The position numbers were made by a program, and so were the translations under genes. Positions 23,262 to 27,160 of a DNA stretch of 27,160 bases are shown here, one piece after another (the first letter of the stretch is position 1; each line of letters opens with the position of its first letter). Source of the stretch: JADFQT01 sp047516825 (lineage in GTDB: Bacteria > Chloroflexota > Dehalococcoidia > Lucifugimonadales > UBA3495); the NCBI GenBank assembly GCA_047516825.1, contig JAKZUA010000176.1:1-27160 (forward strand). The letters are read 5' to 3'. Under the pieces are notes generated by a model. The model was not told the DNA's origin and did no database searches. It saw nothing but the letters and a program-made list of their open reading frames with translations.

Positions 23262-25664
23262 TCATGCCCGTAGCGTGGCCCCAACTTCTTTCTCCAGATT
23301 GCGAAGAATACCCTGTACCGCCCGATCCACTTCCGGCGTGTCGAGGGTGTGGTCCATGGACTGCAAATGGATGTGGAAGGCCAGGGATTTGGTTCCCTCG
23401 GGAAGGTGTTCTCCAGTATACAGGTCGAACATCTCAACCCGCTGCACCAGCCTGGGACGCGCCAGTATTTGCTGCACTCGGTCCGCTGGAACCTCGGCCG
23501 GCACCACCACTGCCAGGTCCCTGGTGGCTGCTGGAAAGCGCGAGAAACTCTGGAACCCTCGACTGGACTGCTCGGGCGCCTTCAGAATCGGGTCCAAGTA
23601 TAGCTCAAAGAGAGCGGTAGGCTGGTCGCGCAGGTCGAAGCGTTCCCTGACAGTGTCGTCAATCTGACCCAGCAGACCCAGTGTCTGGTCATTTAACCGG
23701 ATTCGGGCGCACCGGCCCGGCTGATAGGTGGCGTCTTCCCAGGGCTCGAAGGATGCCTTTACCCCCAATCTCTCCAGCGCGGCAACAATGATACCCTTGG
23801 CGTCGTAAAAACTGAGATCATCTTCATCCTCCAGCCAGGACGGTTCCCCTCGGGGTCCCGCCAAAACGCCGGCGGCCACCTCCCTTTCCTCAGGAAGTCC
23901 GGTACCCGTGGGTATGAAAACCCGCCCGGTTTCGAATAACCGGAAGGGTCCCTCGCTGTGGCCTTGATTGTAGGCCAGGGTCGCCAGGAGACTGGCTCGC
24001 AGCGTGGGCCGCAGATATTCTTGTCCCGCGCTCATCGGGTTTGCCACACCCAGGGGCGGGTGCTCTTGGTCAATCTGGTTTACCCGCTCCAGGTCCGCGA
24101 GACTAATCAGAGGATAGCTGATGGTCTCCTGCATTCCCGCCCAAGCCAGGATATCTCTTACCTGCTCCTTGAGCTCGGTCAAAGGCCTGGGTTGGTGGTA
24201 GGGAATAGAGGTGGAAAGCATGGTGGTGGGAACGTTATCGTAGCCAATGATCCTCACCACCTCTTCCACCAGGTCCTCTTCGATATTTATGTCGTTGCGC
24301 CAGTAGGGTACCTGGACATTCAGGCGGCCGGAACCCCTTCCTTCGGTTTGAAAACCCAAGGATTGCAGCACCTCTTCCACCCTGGGGAGGTCCAACTCCA
24401 TGCCCAAAACCAGCCGCAGCCGCTGGAGGGTGAGAGAAACGGCCAGTGGGGGTTGGTCCCGGTCGGTGTAAATGTCCACAATGCCCCGCGCTACCTTCCC
24501 GCCGGCCAGATCATGAATCAACTGGGTGGCTCTCCTCAGCGCCAGGGGAGCCAATTCTGCGCGGAGCCCCTTCTCGAATCGTAGGGTCGCCTCGGTGCGG
24601 AGCCGGAAGGTATCGGCGGTCTGCCGGTTGTTGTAGCCGTTGAAGGTGGCGGACTCCAGAAGTACCCGGCGGGTGCCGAGGTCAATTTCACTGTTAGCCC
24701 CACCGATCACCCCCCCCAAGCCCACCGGCCGACTGGCGTCGGCGATGACCAGCACCTCCGGATTGAGCTGCCGAGTCACCCCGTCCAGCGTTTCCAGGGT
24801 CTCCCCCGGCCGGGCCCTTCGGACAATTATGGTCTGTTCCTCCAGCTTATCCAGGTCGAAGGCATGGAGGGGCTGGTTGAATTCCAGCATGACGTAATTG
24901 GTGCTGTCCACCACGTTATTGATGGGCCTGAGCCCGGCCCGGTTCAGACGATCTTGGAGCCACTGGGGGGACGGAGCGATGGATATGCCCTGAATGACGC
25001 TCGCCGTGTAACGGGCGCACAGGTCCGGATCGGCAACCGAGACGGTGGCCAGCTTGGCAATGGCGGGACCCTCTTCCGGGTAGTCCAGCTGAGGCTCCCG
25101 CACCCTTTGGCCGTTATGGGCGGCTACCTCGTGGGCTACCCCCAGCATGGAGAGGCAGTCCAGCCGGTTGGGAGTCAATTCCAGATCCAGGATGGTATCC
25201 CCCAGGTACTGGTCCAGCTCCATCCCCACCGGCGCGTCCTCGGGCAAAACCACGATGCCCTCATGTCCGTCACCCAGACCCAGTTCCACCTCGGAGCAGA
25301 TCATACCCTCCGAAACCACCCCGCGAATGCGGGCCGCCTTGAGGGTTTCATGTTTTCCGCTGTGGGTATTGAATAGATGGGCGCCTACTCGAGCGAAGCA
25401 CACCTTCTGCCCAGCGGCAACATTGGGCGCTCCACAGACCACCTCCATTTCCGCGTCGCCAGAACTTACCCGGCATAGGGATAAGTTGTCGGCGTTGGGA
25501 TGGGGGGCCACCGTCAATACTTGGCCGACCAGGCATTCTTCCCAGCCGCCCAGCTTTATTACCTCGCCGACTTCTACACCGGCCATGGTCAAGCGATGGG
25601 CCAGCTCTTTAACCGGCCCATCAATGTCTACGTAGTCGCGAAGCCAGCTTAGGGGAACGCGCAT
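23262..25664 (-). CDS. pheT: Phenylalanyl-tRNA synthetase beta subunit
   Basis: This is the beta chain of the alpha2-beta2 enzyme that charges tRNA-Phe. The 800 residues are normal. Domains in order: N-terminal MRVPLSWLRDYVDI; tRNA-binding OB fold (about 40-150, VGQVLTVAPHPNADNLSLCRV, GMICSEVELGL); B3/B4 editing domain (DLELTPNRLDCLSMLGVAHEVAA onwards); B5 domain; inactive synthetase-like core; and a C-terminal anticodon-binding FDX-ACB domain (about 705-800, FSRFPAATRDLAVVVPAEV). ATG 25664 has no good Shine-Dalgarno but lies 6 nt after TATAAG. It lies 118 bp downstream of pheS. Confidence 0.97.
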   Translation of the reverse strand: MRVPLSWLRDYVDIDGPVKELAHRLTMAGVEVGEVIKLGGWEECLVGQVLTVAPHPNADNLSLCRVSSGDAEMEVVCGAPNVAAGQKVCFARVGAHLFNTHSGKHETLKAARIRGVVSEGMICSEVELGLGDGHEGIVVLPEDAPVGMELDQYLGDTILDLELTPNRLDCLSMLGVAHEVAAHNGQRVREPQLDYPEEGPAIAKLATVSVADPDLCARYTASVIQGISIAPSPQWLQDRLNRAGLRPINNVVDSTNYVMLEFNQPLHAFDLDKLEEQTIIVRRARPGETLETLDGVTRQLNPEVLVIADASRPVGLGGVIGGANSEIDLGTRRVLLESATFNGYNNRQTADTFRLRTEATLRFEKGLRAELAPLALRRATQLIHDLAGGKVARGIVDIYTDRDQPPLAVSLTLQRLRLVLGMELDLPRVEEVLQSLGFQTEGRGSGRLNVQVPYWRNDINIEEDLVEEVVRIIGYDNVPTTMLSTSIPYHQPRPLTELKEQVRDILAWAGMQETISYPLISLADLERVNQIDQEHPPLGVANPMSAGQEYLRPTLRASLLATLAYNQGHSEGPFRLFETGRVFIPTGTGLPEEREVAAGVLAGPRGEPSWLEDEDDLSFYDAKGIIVAALERLGVKASFEPWEDATYQPGRCARIRLNDQTLGLLGQIDDTVRERFDLRDQPTALFELYLDPILKAPEQSSRGFQSFSRFPAATRDLAVVVPAEVPADRVQQILARPRLVQRVEMFDLYTGEHLPEGTKSLAFHIHLQSMDHTLDTPEVDRAVQGILRNLEKEVGATLRA

Positions 25665-25670
25665 AAACAG

Positions 25671-25676
25671 CTTATA
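25671..25676 (-). promoter_or_regulatory. Possible -10 box (TATAAG) just before pheT
   Basis: TATAAG on the minus strand ends 6 nt before the pheT ATG, the same spacing as the TATAAT box of the ABC transporter. No convincing -35 hexamer is seen. It may allow a leaderless pheT message besides read-through from pheS. Confidence 0.3.
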
Positions 25677-25782
25677 AGTTGGATTCTATTTCCGGTGATG
25701 GCGCAGCCTTGGGCTCGATGGTCAAGCATCTGGCCGGCACTGATGACCGGCGATAGTCGCCCGGAGGGTGCTGAGAATTGTA

Positions 25783-26841
25783 TCAGAATTGCCGCAAAAA
25801 ACGGAGGTCGTTGGCATAAAAGTGCCGGATGTCATCGATTCCATATTTCAGCATGGCGACGCGTTCCGGCCCCACCCCGAAGGCGAAGCCGGTATATTTT
25901 TCCGGGTCGTAGCCAACCCCCTTTAGCACCTGGGGATGCACCATTCCCGCCCCCATGATTTCAATCCAGCCGCTGTCCCGGCATATCCGGCAGCCTTCTT
26001 CCCCACCGTCACAGGCGAAGCAGTCGATGGACATGTCCACGCCGGGTTCCACAAAGGGGAAGTAATCGCAGCGAAAGCGCACCTTGCGCTCTTCACCGAA
26101 TAACCGCCGGGCGAACTCGTACAGAGTGCCCTTCAGGTCGGCGAAGGTTATGCCCTCATCCACCGCCAGACCTTCTATCTGGTAGAAATGCCATTCATGG
26201 GTGGCGTCGGTCGCCTCGTACCGGTAACACTTGCCCGGAGCCACCACTCTAATGGGCGGCTGAGTGCTTTCCATAACCCGAACCTGCATTGGAGACGTTT
26301 GGGTTCGCAGCAGCATCGGCTGCCGGCCCGTTTCATCCCGGTAATCGATCCACAGGGTGTTCCACATGTCCCGAGCCGGGTGACCCTGGGGAATGTTGAG
26401 CATTTCAAAGTTGTAGTGGTCCCACTCCACTTCGGGGCCCTCCACCACGCCGAAGCCCATGGAGCCAAAGGCGCTGGTTATCTCCCGCACCACCTGGGTC
26501 GTGGGATGAAGCCGTCCTATGGTTGTTGGCCTGCCGGGCAGAGTAACATCCAGGCGCTCCTGGTCTATGGTGCGAGCCAAGAGCCGCTGGCTGATTTCCT
26601 GGTTACGCCGGGCCAGCTCTTCCTCCAGGTTGCTCTTGGTCTGGTTACCCAGGGCGCCCAATTCCCGGCGCTGCTCCAAGGGTAGCTGGGCGATCCCTCT
26701 GAGGAAGGTGGTCAATGCCCCTCGGCGGCCCAGGTAAGCCACCCGCCACTGCTCCAGGGCGTCAGCATCGTTTGCCCCGGCCAACTCTTTTAGGGCACGC
26801 TGCTCAATTTCTTTTATGGACAGGGTTGTGGGCTGGGTCAA
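25783..26841 (-). CDS. pheS: Phenylalanyl-tRNA synthetase alpha subunit
   Basis: This is the catalytic alpha chain. Its 352 residues have an N-terminal coiled-coil tRNA-binding arm (about 1-95), then the class II core with LLRTQTSPMQVRVM, the motif 2 region GKCYRYEATDATHEWHFYQIEG, and motif 3 GFAFGVGPERVAMLKYGI, ending NDLRFLRQF. A four-Cys knuckle (C274, C277, C284 and C287) sits just before WIEIMGAGMVHP. E. coli PheS lacks these cysteines, but similar ones occur in other bacterial PheS proteins. The start is TTG 26841, with GAGG about 10 nt upstream; no in-frame ATG fits better. A near-consensus promoter lies about 60 bp upstream. Confidence 0.96.
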   Translation of the reverse strand: MTQPTTLSIKEIEQRALKELAGANDADALEQWRVAYLGRRGALTTFLRGIAQLPLEQRRELGALGNQTKSNLEEELARRNQEISQRLLARTIDQERLDVTLPGRPTTIGRLHPTTQVVREITSAFGSMGFGVVEGPEVEWDHYNFEMLNIPQGHPARDMWNTLWIDYRDETGRQPMLLRTQTSPMQVRVMESTQPPIRVVAPGKCYRYEATDATHEWHFYQIEGLAVDEGITFADLKGTLYEFARRLFGEERKVRFRCDYFPFVEPGVDMSIDCFACDGGEEGCRICRDSGWIEIMGAGMVHPQVLKGVGYDPEKYTGFAFGVGPERVAMLKYGIDDIRHFYANDLRFLRQF

Positions 26842-26898
26842 CTTGCAAAATCCTCGGCTACGGAAAGGGATCAGTGGATACCCCTAATTCGCCAGTTT

Positions 26899-26927
26899 AT
26901 TATAGGATTGGGGCTGGAGACGGTCAA
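26899..26927 (-). promoter_or_regulatory. Near-consensus sigma-70 promoter of pheS
   Basis: On the minus strand, TTGACC (26927-26922) is followed by exactly 17 nt and a perfect TATAAT (26904-26899). The transcript would start near 26892 and have a leader of about 50 nt before the TTG start. The leader is too short for a T-box riboswitch. Confidence 0.8.
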
Positions 26928-27022
26928 GGAAAATCATCCGGCCCGGAGCGAGCAAACCGGGGCCGCGACAGGTTCGGTGGCACGAAACCGGCTCCAAACC
27001 CCAGGGACTCTGAGAGGCTTAG

Positions 27023-27160
27023 CAGGGCAATCGCGTCTTATTATCTTTCTTAAATTTGTTTAAAATAGTAATCATCATGACGAAACTAGGGAGGGGTAGT
27101 GATGGTTCAGGCAACAGGCGCACCCATCGCCGAATACTTCGCGGCGTTGGACGACCCGAG
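27023..27160 (+). mobile_element. 5' end of a second ISAs1-family insertion sequence
   Basis: The element starts with the terminal inverted repeat CAGGGCAATCGCGTCTTA (27023-27040), the exact reverse complement of 123-140. An AT-rich stretch with a TAAAAT box (27061-27066) precedes the transposase start at 27102. The rest lies outside the window. It points in the same direction as the copy at the left end. Confidence 0.85.
27102..27160 (+). CDS. ISAs1-family transposase, N-terminal fragment
   Basis: Only the first 19 complete codons are present: MVQATGAPIAEYFAALDDP, with the next codon cut. The pattern YFAALDDPR is the usual opening of ISAs1-family transposases (family consensus FA-L-DPR). 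ATG 27102 has a GGGAGGGG purine tract ending 5 nt upstream. The domain with the catalytic residues is outside the window. Confidence 0.75.
   Translation, partial: MVQATGAPIAEYFAALDDP

Noticed and set aside
1..27160. CRISPR arrays, rRNA or tRNA genes
   Set aside because: I saw no regularly spaced direct repeats and no tRNA or rRNA signature on either strand by eye. A covariance-model scan would be needed to exclude small RNAs.

Overview
The window is 27 kb of moderately GC-rich bacterial chromosome with dense, mostly housekeeping gene content. No 16S, tRNA or other phylogenetic marker RNA is visible. A luciferase-like flavin oxidoreductase, a PAC2-family protein, an M20 peptidase and a carboxylysine amidohydrolase among standard information-processing genes, with frequent GTG/TTG starts, fit a Chloroflexota (Dehalococcoidia/SAR202-like) genome. 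That assignment is an inference from gene content only. The material looks environmental: both ends run into copies of one ISAs1-like insertion sequence, as contigs often do when a repeat breaks an assembly.

Layout. Bases 1-140 are the 3' end of an ISAs1-family element. After a repeat-bearing gap comes an ABC exporter (+, 496-2439). A long minus-strand block follows (2495-15203). Reading in transcription order it is ybeY-dnaX-ebfC (each junction an ATGA overlap), recR-recO (1 nt apart), biotin carboxylase plus biotin carrier (overlapping), uvrA, an MBL-fold hydrolase, an M16 zinc peptidase and an LLM-class flavin enzyme. A plus-strand block (15480-21275) holds an acidic unknown protein, a metal-dependent amidohydrolase, a PAC2-family protein, an M20 peptidase and the infC-rpmI-rplT translation operon, which ends in a textbook terminator. 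The last minus-strand block (21378-26841) is pheS-pheT-moeA plus a small unknown gene. Bases 27023-27160 are the 5' end of a second ISAs1-like element.

How the genes work together. DnaX, EbfC, RecR, RecO and UvrA form a replication and repair group. InfC, L35, L20, PheST and YbeY serve translation and rRNA maturation. AccC and its carrier provide the first half of an acyl-CoA carboxylase whose carboxyltransferase is not here. The amidohydrolase, M20 and M16 enzymes suggest peptide or amide turnover.

Most notable sequence observations: infC appears to start at an AUA codon behind a perfect Shine-Dalgarno, just after a 12-bp tandem repeat. The two window ends share an exact 18-bp IS terminal inverted repeat. 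Several palindromic dispersed elements occupy the gaps, including a 46-bp perfect palindrome between pheT and moeA. MoeA carries a histidine-rich N-terminal tail. Several genes have a -10 box placed so that the transcript would begin at or next to the start codon. I see no clear novel multi-gene defence or biosynthetic system; two small unknown genes and the amidohydrolase-PAC2-M20 neighbourhood are the best leads.
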